A stretch of DNA of 64,000 nt from positions 24,225-88,224 of the forward strand of contig JASAND010023092.1 of assembly GCA_030248195.1 (NCBI GenBank), written 5' to 3'. Every line of letters starts with the position of its first letter. Positions within the stretch are counted from its first letter, which is position 1. Made by a program: the position numbers and the translations under genes. Positions 43,401 through 52,300 of this stretch are shown here, piece by piece. Source of the stretch: Trissonchulus latispiculum. Its lineage: Eukaryota; Nematoda; Enoplea; Enoplida; Ironidae. Under the pieces are notes generated by a model, which saw only the letters and a list, made by a program, of their open reading frames with translations, searched no databases and was not told where the DNA came from.

Positions 43401-45329
43401 CCTTCACTTCGCTTTCTTTGACAGCAAATGATCAGTACGGTAGCTTCTTTCTTTGTAATTTTTCGTTTTAGTTTGGACATCAATACGCTAGTGTGTAAGA
43501 AATTAGACTGAGTTTGTGTACTAGCTATCTTCTCTTGAATCTAAGGTTGGTAATAGTAGCACTTGGTGCTTTCTTACTTTTGATGTAGTTTAAGTTTTCT
43601 TTTCTATTTCAGGAATGTTGTGACAGGAACGACGGACGGGCGAATGGCTCTTTTTGATCTTCGAAAGAAAGGTATGTGCAATGTGCAATACCGTTTAACT
43701 AATAATGTTAGTTAGTATGAATTGTATGTATATTGTATTCTGAGTAGACATTCTGAGAGCCTCAATAGATGATAAAAGCTACATCACCCGAAAAAATTGG
43801 CCCTTTTGTACATCAGGAATAACCGACCTTAAACTGTAAACTTATACTTACTACGTATTAACTTTCATATATTTAAACTTTACGGACAATTTGGATAATG
43901 TTTTTCATAGTTTTACTGGAATCAGTCGTTTTGGATTGATTTGTGTTTTCTGAAAATTTTTCTACCATAGTTGTTTTAATATGAAGCTTCTTTCTTTGAG
44001 GTTCTGCCGTTCATGTGTACAAGGGATTTAGTGGCAGTGTTTGCGACGTTGCTGCTCATGAAACGTTGCCCTATATTGCTTCCTGCTCTAAGGACAAATT
44101 TATCAGAGTTCATCATCTACATTCCCGTGAACAAATTCACAAGGCTAGTTTTTGTTTAGTTTTGCTTCTGTATAGAGCTTTCCTGGGCGTGCGATGACTT
44201 CTGATTGCTCTTCATAATTTTATCTTCCAACGAATAAGTTACGAAAATAAGTGTTGATTTATTATTCCGATTATGGTAGTAAGCTGCTTCTCGATTGTGA
44301 AGTTGATTCTCGGATTTGTTGAGAATAGTGTAGCCTTAAATTTCAGGTTCGCTTCACTAGCTCCGTTTTTAAACAATCCATTAAATAAGTTTGAAATTTG
44401 GATTTAGCAAGTTTGAATTTTCTTAGAATACACAGGGGCCCGTTGCCTAAAAGTGATTAGTTGATTAATGTAGCAGTTTTTCGAGCATAATCAATGTTAC
44501 GGATGGGCTACGACAATAATTTGTATATCATAATATATTGAAGTGCTTTGAGCATTCTAACGAAACCAAAAGTCTGCATTAAGTTACATCTTAAATGATG
44601 CCAGCTTAAGAAGTAAAGAAAGTATGATTGAGTTCAAAATTTTCCTTTGACTGAATTAGTCAGTGAAGATAAATCAAATACTTCATGATTTTTGCATAAA
44701 GCACTTCAACAGCTACGATATGGTACCAAAAACTCCGAAAACGGCGGACTGCAACAAAAGTTTTTCTCGAAACACTGCTACACCAATCAACTAATCATTA
44801 ATCACTAATCAACTAATCAGTTTGATGCAACGGGCCCCAGGCCCCTGGTAAACGTTTAAAGTTAAAAAGATAGTAAATTTTATCTTGTTTTTAGATCTAT
44901 CTGAAGTCTCCGTTGTCTCGTATGATCCTCAGCAAATCCCTCAGCATCGACAAATGCGCTGATGAGTCGTCGGACGAAATTACCTCGAGAAGGGTTCACC
45001 AGGATGTCGATAGTGATGATGCTCTGGATGCGACGAATTCCATTTGGAACGAAATGGGAAGAGTTGGAGAGCTTGCCAGAAGATCGAAACGCAAGGAAAA
45101 ATCACCTTCTTCTGAACCAGTGACAGATAGCTCGAATAGGAAATCTAGGACTAAAAGGCCTAAGAAGGATCTGCGAAAGAGAACTGTTGCAGCATCAGAC
45201 AGTGCTACAGCACTGCCAGCGAAAAGGACAAAGAAATTGAGCCCTGGCGAAACTGCTGTCAAACTCGAAGAACAAGACTGTGACTTGGTCGAAGAATTGC
45301 CCAGAAAGCGATCGAGACGAGAAGCTTGA
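29138..45329 (+). CDS. WDR74: WD repeat-containing protein 74 (Nsa1 homologue)
   Basis: WDR74/Nsa1 is a nucleolar WD40 protein needed for maturation of pre-60S ribosomal particles, acting with the AAA ATPase NVL/Rix7. Exons: 29138-29177, 29759-29868, 39728-39849, 41772-41838, 42134-42274, 43064-43165, 43334-43434, 43613-43671, 44001-44143 and 44895-45329. Phases agree at all junctions and the total is 1320 bases (439 residues), near the family length. Diagnostic stretches are VGTEIGLLKG at the N-terminus, CPGGDGNIV, FIATGGKECPLSVWD, IVTATGHHEIRLYDP, VVTGTTDGRMALFDLR, CDVAAHETLPYIASCSKD and YLKSPLSRM. The last 80 residues are Lys/Arg-rich, as expected of a nucleolar tail. Intron 2 is 9.86 kb and full of repeats. 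Intron 9 appears to use a GC donor. The start is the ATG giving the family's usual short N-terminus; a stop lies in frame upstream. Confidence 0.92.
29919..29946. repeat. Short perfect hairpin just inside WDR74 intron 2
   Basis: ATAGGGGTCGC and GCGACCCCTAT form a stem around GTA, 50 bases after the exon 2 donor. A related hairpin (ATAGGAGGTCGC) lies near 38690. These may be termini of one repeat family. Confidence 0.5.
30127..32000. repeat. Higher-order tandem repeat: about 833-bp unit containing about 160-bp subunits
   Basis: A block starting TTTTTCCGGTTTCTCGC at 30127 recurs at 30960. Inside each block a subunit of about 160 bp, marked by CCATCTTGCTGTG and TGGTGCGCCCAGCTCATTC, is tandemly repeated (near 30782, 30941, 31619, 31781 and 31946). 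The long open frames across it arise from the repeat and match no protein family. Confidence 0.85.
32020..32450. repeat. Tandem repeat, three copies of about 145 bp
   Basis: Each copy has CCAAAAGTGGTCAAATTTGG or a close variant, then TTTTGTCATAGAACT, then TCAAAGTGGCTGT, and ends in a GGTGGGG-rich run. Non-coding. Confidence 0.85.
32524..33335. mobile_element. Foldback element 1 in WDR74 intron 2
   Basis: Arms of about 185 bp (32524-32710 and 33152-33335) are inverted copies with termini ACAAGAACAAAAAATGCTCC. The arms contain repeated ATATGAG and GGTTGTA motifs about 65 bp apart. The 440-bp middle is low-copy sequence. A TA microsatellite follows directly. Confidence 0.8.
33336..33380. repeat. 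TA microsatellite between two foldbacks
   Basis: TA dinucleotide run, interrupted once by CGTGTG, joining foldback elements 1 and 2. Confidence 0.9.
33381..34088. mobile_element. Foldback element 2 in WDR74 intron 2
   Basis: Arms (33381-33562 and 33908-34088) are near-identical inverted copies with termini ACAAGAATAAAAATGCTCC. They contain a subrepeat of about 65 bp (AATATGGG, then GGTTGTAAATG, then AGGACTAGGTT). The terminus resembles that of the previous element, so the two belong to one family with different interiors. Confidence 0.8.
34304..34790. repeat. Tandem repeat, three copies of about 151-160 bp
   Basis: Copies begin near 34304, 34456 and 34607 at AGCACTCTACTGCAG. Each contains TTTACTGTC or a variant, ATGCAAAC or a variant, GACGATTGCAA, and GGCCGTGCTGTACTTC. 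The third copy is more diverged. Confidence 0.85.
35140..35630. repeat. Direct repeat D1 flanking the big palindrome
   Basis: Matches 37445-37724 plus 38385-38520 in the same orientation (for example GGCCGGGCCGGGCAGCGAAAA and TGAAAATGCCCAGATCGTTC). In the right copy a hAT-like element interrupts the match. Confidence 0.8.
35663..35730. repeat. TA microsatellite
   Basis: A run of about 68 bp of TA dinucleotides. Confidence 0.95.
35900..37456. repeat. 1.4-kb near-perfect palindrome between (TA)n tracts
   Basis: TA tracts occupy about 35900-35972 and 37382-37430. Between them, 35973-37381 reads almost the same on both strands. The arms are about 690 bp and the centre about 37 bp (near 36660-36697). 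Only scattered differences separate the arms, apart from about 30 bases at the outer ends. No coding motif is seen. It is a foldback transposon or an inverted duplication, lying in WDR74 intron 2. Confidence 0.9.
37733..38376. mobile_element. hAT-like MITE (CAGGCCCGCACCCAGG), copy 1
   Basis: Starts CAGGCCCGCACCCAGG and ends GGGTGCGGCCTTT. TTAACACA is repeated on both sides (37725-37732 and 38377-38384), a perfect 8-bp duplication as in hAT transposons. It is interrupted near its right end by a second element at 38024-38364. Confidence 0.85.
38024..38364. mobile_element. Nested MITE with CTGGCTTTTTCC termini, copy 1
   Basis: Starts CTGGCTTTTTCCTA and ends TAGGAAAAAGCCAG, with GGTGC on both sides (38019-38023 and 38365-38369), a 5-bp duplication. 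It sits inside the hAT-like MITE. It is rich in G-runs. A second copy is at 52435-52817. Confidence 0.85.
38521..39003. other. WDR74 intron 2: low-copy sequence with a short tandem duplication
   Basis: Near 38911-38970 a unit of about 30 bp (GGTTTACCCAATGTTATAAA) is repeated directly twice. No gene. Confidence 0.5.
39012..39231. mobile_element. hAT-like MITE (CAGGCCCGC), copy 2
   Basis: A 220-bp copy starting CAGGCCCGCGCCATGG and ending GGGCCCGGCCTTG. GCATGGGC flanks both sides (39004-39011 and 39232-39239), a perfect 8-bp duplication. Confidence 0.85.
40399..40595 (+). mobile_element. tRNA-derived SINE with a (GAAT)n tail
   Basis: The head carries a Pol III A-box-like TTGCCGAGTGG and a perfect B box GGTTCGAATCC, spaced as in a tRNA. 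The tail ends in four GAAT units near 40577-40592. Clover-leaf pairing of the acceptor is only partial. It lies in WDR74 intron 3. Confidence 0.65.
40983..41055 (+). tRNA. tRNA-like sequence (anticodon GTT position), probable pseudogene or SINE head
   Basis: The 73-base unit folds into a clover-leaf. The acceptor is GCACCTG/CAGGTGC (7 of 7 pairs), the D stem GCTC/GAGC, the anticodon stem TCTGT/GCAGA with loop GCGTTAA, and the T loop TTCGAAC. The A box TGGCTCAGTTGG is perfect. Two defects argue against function: C instead of the near-invariant T at position 33, and an A-C mismatch closing the T stem. No T-run terminator follows directly. If it is a tRNA, the anticodon would be GTT (Asn). Confidence 0.6.
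42514..42600. mobile_element. CAAGAG family A, left portion
   Basis: CAAGAGTACATAATGATAAG followed by AGTGTGACAGC, in WDR74 intron 5. No right end was found. Confidence 0.5.
44435..44838. mobile_element. MITE with GGGGCCCGTTGC termini in WDR74 intron 9
   Basis: Left end GGGGCCCGTTGCCTAAAAG, right end TTTGATGCAACGGGCCCC. Subterminal GATTAGTTGATTA is repeated and inverted. Length about 404 bp, non-coding. Confidence 0.75.
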
Positions 45330-45702
45330 ATGAGCTTTATTTTGAGCGGCAGAATCTTGTTTATGGCATCTTCGAGAAATTCTTGATTCACTGGTAGAAG
45401 ACCAAGGAGAAAATTGCTTATGCATGAGAATTTAATATTTGACTCTGACTTTACCAGTGCAAATCCCGTTCCGCTCATGCATACACAGATTGTTTAGTGG
45501 AATTGTAGTCAAATTAATTGGACCGATATTTTGGGTGAATGCAAAACTGTTTTGGATTGAGAACTTGACCTACTTTTCAGGAAAGTTTCTCAATACTTCC
45601 TTGTGTACAAAATTGTTAATTTATATTTCGTGTTCCGCAAATATATAGCTTAGCTTGTCAAGATTAAAAATTGAAATTAATGACTCTTGCTTGATTAACC
45701 TG

Positions 45703-45708
45703 AATAAA
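45703..45708 (+). promoter_or_regulatory. Polyadenylation signal, probably WDR74
   Basis: First AATAAA downstream of the WDR74 stop, 374 bases after it. Confidence 0.5.
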
Positions 45709-46039
45709 TGATTAAAATTAATGATTTGAAAAGGAGTGCGTTTACTCAGAACTTCGTGTCATTTTTAATTTGCACTTGCCACTGACTCATTATTTGCTTG
45801 TAGGTGTTGTGTTTAACTGCTTGTTATATTTTCTGTTCAGTAAAATGTTGAGTTTACTAGCAACCTAGACTAGTTGGAATTTTAAATCTTGATACTTTTG
45901 GATACATTTGTATTGTTATTCAACAGCGTAGGGATAATAGGTTTGTTCATGAGAGCGCAGAAACAGAGGTGGAGTACAAAATGTGCAGGTATGCAGCTTT
46001 TTGACAGCGAGATTTGTTTACTGTTTTATCACGGAAAAG

Positions 46040-47258
46040 TAGTGTTTCAGTAAGCCATTTTAGTTTAAGTTTCAGTTTAGTCGGCATCTAAAAATCTTTT
46101 CAGTTTCAGTTTCAGTCGTTGCCCAAAAATATTTTCAGTTTCAGTCGTTGACTCAAAATTGTTTTAGTTTCAGTTTCAGTTGGCGCTACAAAATAATTTC
46201 AGTTTCAGTCGTTGACCTAAAATTGTTTCTGTTTCAGTTGTGACCTAAAATTGTTTCAGTTTCAGTTGTAGTCAGTCCAAATGCAGTTTCAGTTCAAAAT
46301 TTTGTTTCGGTTATTTGCCAAAATTAGTTTAGTTTCGGACATTCTACACTGTTTATTCGAGCATTCTATACTGTTTAATCTGCTCATAATACTAAATCAA
46401 CTGCTAACAAGCTCAGACAAAATCAGCAGCATTTCAAATCTGAACATTTATCTTTAAAATTGTGTAGCAATTATTAAAATCTCTGAAATTTTGTTGTAAT
46501 TTTGTTAGCTAGTTTTTCTTTTCATTACTGTAATATAATAGGTCCCTTCCCTTCATCACTTCCAGATCCAAGCTAGCAAGCAAAGTTGGATACTCTATAG
46601 CCCGGTTCGTACTTATTTTCTGAGTGCCCGTTTGTCCGTTTATCCGTTTTGCTGAACTCACAGATCAATTCTTTTCTTCCCTAGCTTTCCGTTTCCTCCA
46701 GCGGAATAAAAAGGGAAAGTCAAGTTGTTAAACGAGTAAATTTTACTGAATCAGAAGTGTAGCAAATCCAAAAAAGAGTTAATTCTAACAACTGCCGATC
46801 TTTACAAGAAAGCCAGACACACAAATTTTTTGATGTATATACTTGTACACAGCAGATTGTGTTAAGAATGTGAAGGCGATCGCGAGAGCACGAGTAAACC
46901 TCGGCAAGAAAACTATTGTGGGAACGTCAGCAATAACCTTTAACAGGGCATTAGCTGTATGCAGAAACTGAAATAGGGTTTCAGTTTTCTGGACATGAAC
47001 TGAAACCATTTTCAGCACCAGCGTAGTTAGAATTCGTATGTTTAGGCAGTGACTAAAACAGTTTCAGTTATAGACAGAGCATAGGTTCAGCATCAGTTTC
47101 AGTCATCAAGCCAAAATTGTTTCAGTTTCAGTCGGCGCTCCAAAATAGTTTCAGTTCCTGTCGTGATCGTGATCGTTTCAGTTTCAGCTACTGAAACTGA
47201 AACATGTACAGACTGAAACCTAGTTTCAGTTTCAGTTTCAGTGACTGAAACAGCACTA
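46040..47258. mobile_element. TTTCAG-rich hAT-like element, copy 2
   Basis: Starts TAGTGTTTCAGTAAGCC and ends GACTGAAACAGCACTA, like 12890-13400. TTTCAG-rich blocks (46050-46330 and 47040-47258) flank about 700 bp of unrelated sequence, so this is a longer family member or a composite. Flanking octamers (CGGAAAAG and CATAAAAG) agree at 6 of 8 positions. Confidence 0.6.
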
Positions 47259-47399
47259 CATAAAAGCTATTTATGCTGCAACAGAGCATTCATTCAGTCT
47301 AATTGAGAAAAGTTTCTAAAGCATTGATTAGCTTGCTTAGTTTTGTCATTCTTCGAAGTTGATAAAATTGGTTCTCTGTAGTTTAGTTGCCATAACATT

Positions 47400-47590
47400 T
47401 GTCCAGTGCTAAAATGTCCTGGGTTCAAGTCCCACAGAAGGTCCTAATTTTGCAGTATTCGTTCGCACATCGTTAATTCGTTAGTTTGCAGGGCCATTGA
47501 ATACATGAAGGCTCCTAACCCGGTGTGGTAGCTTTCGTGTCTGGAGACCGAGAGATCTGTGGTTCGATTCCTGGCGGAACAGTTTTGACC
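47400..47590 (+). repeat. Two tRNA-like B-box remnants
   Basis: GGGTTCAAGTCCC near 47430 and GGTTCGATTCC near 47561 are Pol III B-box matches. The second is preceded by GTGGTAGC and GAGACCGAGAG. Neither folds into a convincing tRNA. They are probably eroded SINE heads in the WDR74-DNAJC11 spacer. Confidence 0.45.
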
Positions 47591-48060
47591 AGGGCTGCAG
47601 TGTATGAGGCGATCCAGTCATCATCCTATCCGATCAAAAATAACTGACATACGTCTATACATTGTGCTTTGATGCAGATTAGCGTTGGCGGGTGCGGCCA
47701 CTGGCCGGTTGGCCGAGTAAAGATCACCCAATTGGTTTGGCCGGCCAAAGTTGGCCATTGGTCGATCGTAGGTCAAGCTCAAATTTAAGATTTTATGCGT
47801 CAACTGTGTTGTGAAATTTAATTTTGCTGCATAATATCGTGCACATGATGCATTATAAACGTTATCAAGATAGCTAAATAAATCACTTAGATTTTCAGTT
47901 TACCTGCACATGACGTTCAGACTTAGCTACAACGTTTCGATAAATCCATACTCGTTTATCGTGGTTGGCATTATTGTTCAATAAAATTTGTTAAATAATT
48001 TCCTGCAAATTTTAAAACTGCTAACAAATGAAATTTCACTGGATAACGTCTCATCAATCC
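47591..48060. other. No feature recognised
   Basis: Intergenic sequence without a supported gene. Confidence 0.4.
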
Positions 48061-48068
48061 ATTGTAGT

Positions 48069-48281
48069 CAAGGCCGCACCCAGGGGGGGTTCAAGGGGTC
48101 TAGACCCCCCTTTGGGATGATAAAATGAAAATTTTTTGCTATTTTTATGGCAAAAACTGCTATTTTTAAAAAATTTTCGTTTGGGCAAAAATTCTTCAAC
48201 TTCTGGGGGACTCCGCCTCCCAGACCCCCCGCTGCGATTTATCTTGGACCCCCCCTTTTCAAAATCCTGGGTGCGGGCCTG
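48069..48281. mobile_element. hAT-like MITE (CAAGGCCGCACCCAGG), copy 3
   Basis: A 213-bp copy whose ends, CAAGGCCGCACCCAGG and CCTGGGTGCGGGCCTG, are inverted repeats. ATTGTAGT flanks both sides (48061-48068 and 48282-48289), a perfect 8-bp duplication. It is the cleanest member of the family. Confidence 0.9.
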
Positions 48282-48544
48282 ATTGTAGTCCTCTAGCAAA
48301 AGTAAAACAGAAATTATCACGAATTGGTGCTAATCCTTTGGTAAAACCTATTTTGAATTAAAGTTGACACATAATAAAGCATGTTAGGCGCATGAAACGA
48401 GAAAATTCCAGCTAGACGAGGTTGACCAATAGCTAAACAACGGCTTACGGACAGCCAACAACCAATGGCAAACCGGCGGCCAACGGCTAACCAGTTGTTC
48501 GTTGGTTGAGAATTTCGACCAATCTCAACACCAATCCTAAAAGA

Positions 48545-49150
48545 TAAATCCAGAATATTTTTAGGGGATTTTCCCGGGGGGGGGGGGGAGAAATTTTAGG
48601 GGTAGATTTTTTGCAAAAATGGGCCAAAAATTGGTATTTTAGGCGTATTTTGCAAGTAGAAACGCAAACAGTTCTCAAAAATGCCAGGATAAAAAATTTT
48701 TGAAAATTTGCCCATTTTTGACAAAAATGTAGATCTCTTTAAGGGGGAAACCCAAAATCCGGGGGGGGGGGTACGCGTAAAAACACACTGATATTCAGGG
48801 TATTTTTCAGGGATTTTTGCGGGGGGCTTCCAGGGGGGAGGCCCGGGTCCGGTGGGGGGAAGACATTTTCGGGGGGGGGGGAAGATTTTTTGCAAAAATG
48901 AGCTAAAAATTCGTATTTTTGACGGACAAAAAGGACAAAAAGTTCTCAAAAATGCCAGGATTTAAGCTAAAAATAGTCCCCGGCGAAGCCAGAAAATTTA
49001 TGAAAATTTCCCTATTTTTGGCAAAAATTCAGGCCCCCAAAAAATCCCGGGGGAGGAAGCAAAAATCCGGGGGACGATTTCGGGGGGGAGGCATTTGCTG
49101 GGAGGAGGTCAACTTTGGGGAGGGGGGCGCGCCCCCCCCCCGGTAAAAAA
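48545..49150. repeat. G-run-rich repeat upstream of DNAJC11
   Basis: Alternating poly-G runs (up to 13) and short blocks such as CCAAAAATTGGTATTTT and AATGCCAGGAT, present more than once. Similar in texture to 21590-22310 and 52435-52817. Non-coding. It ends about 180 bp before the DNAJC11 start codon. Confidence 0.6.
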
Positions 49151-49333
49151 TACCCTGATATCTATAGTCTTATTAGCCATCTAGTTATTGAAAACGCGCA
49201 TAACCTAACAGAATATACACGAAATCAAACTTTAGCGAAGATTATCGTTAATTAATGCTTCTGATATAAACAAATTTGTAATTACGTCTAGGTTTTGAAG
49301 ATTCAGTAAGCTGAAGTCGACGTGTCTGTGGAA

Positions 49334-52300
49334 ATGCAAGAAGACGAAGACGATATAGATTATTATGCCTTTTATAATATCCCTAAAGATGTAAGACTTC
49401 TTTCAATGTGTGAACTGAGATTACATATAAATACATATTATGTATAGCTATATTTTTGTATTAGTTTAGTTAATTGTTGGGAGGTTGCGATTTGCGAATA
49501 GTCAGTTTATTATTGAGCTCGGTGAGTCGAAAAAAAAGGACATAGTTAGTTACAGGCTACATACGTAGTTAACTTAGTTTGTGTTGAGATTTAATTTGAT
49601 CAAGATTCATAATAGGCAAAGGTGGGTATGCCAACGTCAAACAATTTTAAACCTTAGAACGCACTCATAGCGATCGAACTGGCTTAATTCGCTGGAGTCC
49701 AAGTTTTGGGAAATTCTGCAGCTATTAGCGTGCAGAGGATGTGTTGTGCGCTTACGTATGGTGTACTCTTGAAGAGTTTGATGCTGGTAATTTTAGGCCA
49801 CCGAGGATGACATCGTTGCAGCCTATCGACGACTCAGTCGTGAATTCCATCCGGATCGTCATGTGAACGTGGACGACCGTCTGCGCAAACATGCAGAGAA
49901 AATGTTCAATAAAACCAAAGAAATACACGCTGGTAAAAACCATTACAATTTTTTTCGTGTCTGGTTACGTTGTTCGTCCCATTACTTGGTCTTTCTCTCG
50001 ATCTTCTGTCTATCTCTTTACAGTAGTTTACATGTAAACAGCATTTCACGCATTCACGCATATTATACCTGGGTACCACCGTATTCTGAATACGTAGATC
50101 ATTATTAAATTATATGTAGGGAACCGTAGTTTAGTTATATAATGTACTGTGGCTTGGCTTGACAGTATGCTTCCTATGTTGTGCTTTCTAAAACTTATTA
50201 ATGTTTGGCATTTTGGCAAGGCAATGATGATGGCTGGCGAAAAGCTGTTCGTTTCAGTACAATTTAGTCGTGGCACTTCATGTCATAAGCATTCCCAAAC
50301 TGTTATCTTTATTTTTGTTTCAGTTCTCACTGATCCTCGAAAAAGAGCCATTTATGACACAGTAGGACCCAAAGGCGTTCACTGTGAAGGATGGGAGGTA
50401 CTGACAGAAGGAATCAGCTTTTAGTAGTTTTAGTTAGGTGGGCCGTTAGCGCTCAGAGCATGGCTCGCGAGCTGATAACAGAGAATGTGACGCTTGTCAC
50501 ACTCTTATTAAATATGTACTCTTGCCATTATAGGAGTAATACGTTACTTTCGAAAGCTGCGAATAGGTGCCTTGTGCCGGTAGAGATTTTGTGAGATTTC
50601 AAACATAATATAAATCGTATTATTTCCGAAAGCTGCAGACCTAATTTATCTTAAGTAAGTGCGAACAGGAATGTTGTAACAATGTGCTCCTTATTTGAAA
50701 TGGTATTTAAATTTTTATTTTAGCTGGTGGAGCGATCCCCAATGGGTCCACAGGAGATCCGAGCAGAATATGAAAGGTTGGCTCAGCTGCGAGCTGAGGA
50801 GGAAGAAAATCAGTCATTAAGGCCTACCGTAAGGAAAAGGCCTTGCCTAGTTAAAAACTGTCAAGATCACTTTAATTAGAACAATTAGAAATATTACCAA
50901 AAATTTTATTATGATTTAACAAAGCTGTTTTGACTGGACCTAGAAGCTAGATACGGGGCACACACTCAGCTAAGTAACGCCAAAGTAACACGGAGCACTT
51001 TTTCTCGTGCGGCAATATTCTTGTCTTTCCAATTCGTTCTTTTGGGTGACAGCTAGATTTTCAATTCGCAACACTTTATTTTGTGCATAACTTACCCTGC
51101 TAACGGTTAATTGCACAGAGACGTAAATAGAATCAGATTTATCAGCCACTGCCTTTGAGGGTAGCTAGACAAGAGTGTCTTCTGTCCTCTTGGGGTCGAT
51201 GTTATCACGCATCTCAACCCGGGTTGAAACCTCAACCCGGGTCGAGATTGGGGTTGAAAATTTCAACCCAATGTTATCAAAATCGGGTTGAATGAACCCG
51301 GGTTGGAATAGCAGTGTTGGGGTTGAAATTTGGGTTGAGTTCTAAACCAATGTTATCATTAAACCCGGGTTGGAAATTAGGCTTGAGTTTGGGGTTGAAA
51401 TGGCTGAATCTCAACCCTTCTCAATGAGCAGGGTTGAGATTTCAACCCGGGTTGAGATTTTATCTCAAGGGGGGCCGTTTGGGTTATTTAGATTTAATGA
51501 TTAGTTAGTTTCAAGGAACTTTCAATTCTTACTCCATTTTGATTACTTTTCTCAATAGAAAGATTATTGATTGTTTGTTATTAATTTTCGAAATGCTTGC
51601 TGCTTTACTTGCTGGATTTGGAGAAGAAGAGGAATTTATTTTAACTCGGCGAAGTCGAGTATTCAGTGATCGCTGCAACCCCTTCGATCTGTATTCGGAT
51701 GAAGAAATGCGCCTCAGATACCGATCTTCTAGAGCAGGCATTGAACGTACTATGAATTTGATCGAAGTTACTGTTGCCCCGACTACCCATCGCATAACCA
51801 AAACAAACCACATAAATGGGAGAAACTGTGGCCGTTGTCGTAGAGTCGTGTACGTGTCGCTATATATAACACTGATATGATGTATACATACTAGCCTGCG
51901 CTAAGAAAAACGGGTTGAAAATGGGGTTGAAATTGGGGTTGAAACAACTCAACCCCAATTTCAACCCGATTTTGATAACATCGGCCCCTGTTCCTACAAA
52001 AAACAAAGAATCTGTATTCTGCCCACACTCTGCCCTTCTTTATTAATGTCGAACTTTCTGAATCATCGTTACATTTTTGTATTTTAATTTCTGTTTCTTG
52101 TCTGTGTATAGGGGAACATCACTGCAACAGTTGATGCTACTGGTCTGTTCAGGCCTCCAGACGAATATTCAGAGTTTGAAAATCCCAGGTGATGGTGATA
52201 AGATTAGTAGTGTTTTTGCACTATTTCTGTAGTCCAGTAAAGCTGACATTATGGCCAATATTTCAAAATTAATAGCTGAATTAACCTTGAAGAAGCTAAA

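Noticed and set aside
44955..44985. Hammerhead-like CTGATGA, short stem, GAAA inside WDR74 exon 10
   Set aside because: The bases encode conserved-type acidic residues of the WDR74 tail, stem II is only 3 bp, and I see no supporting stem I or stem III. Coincidence is the better explanation.
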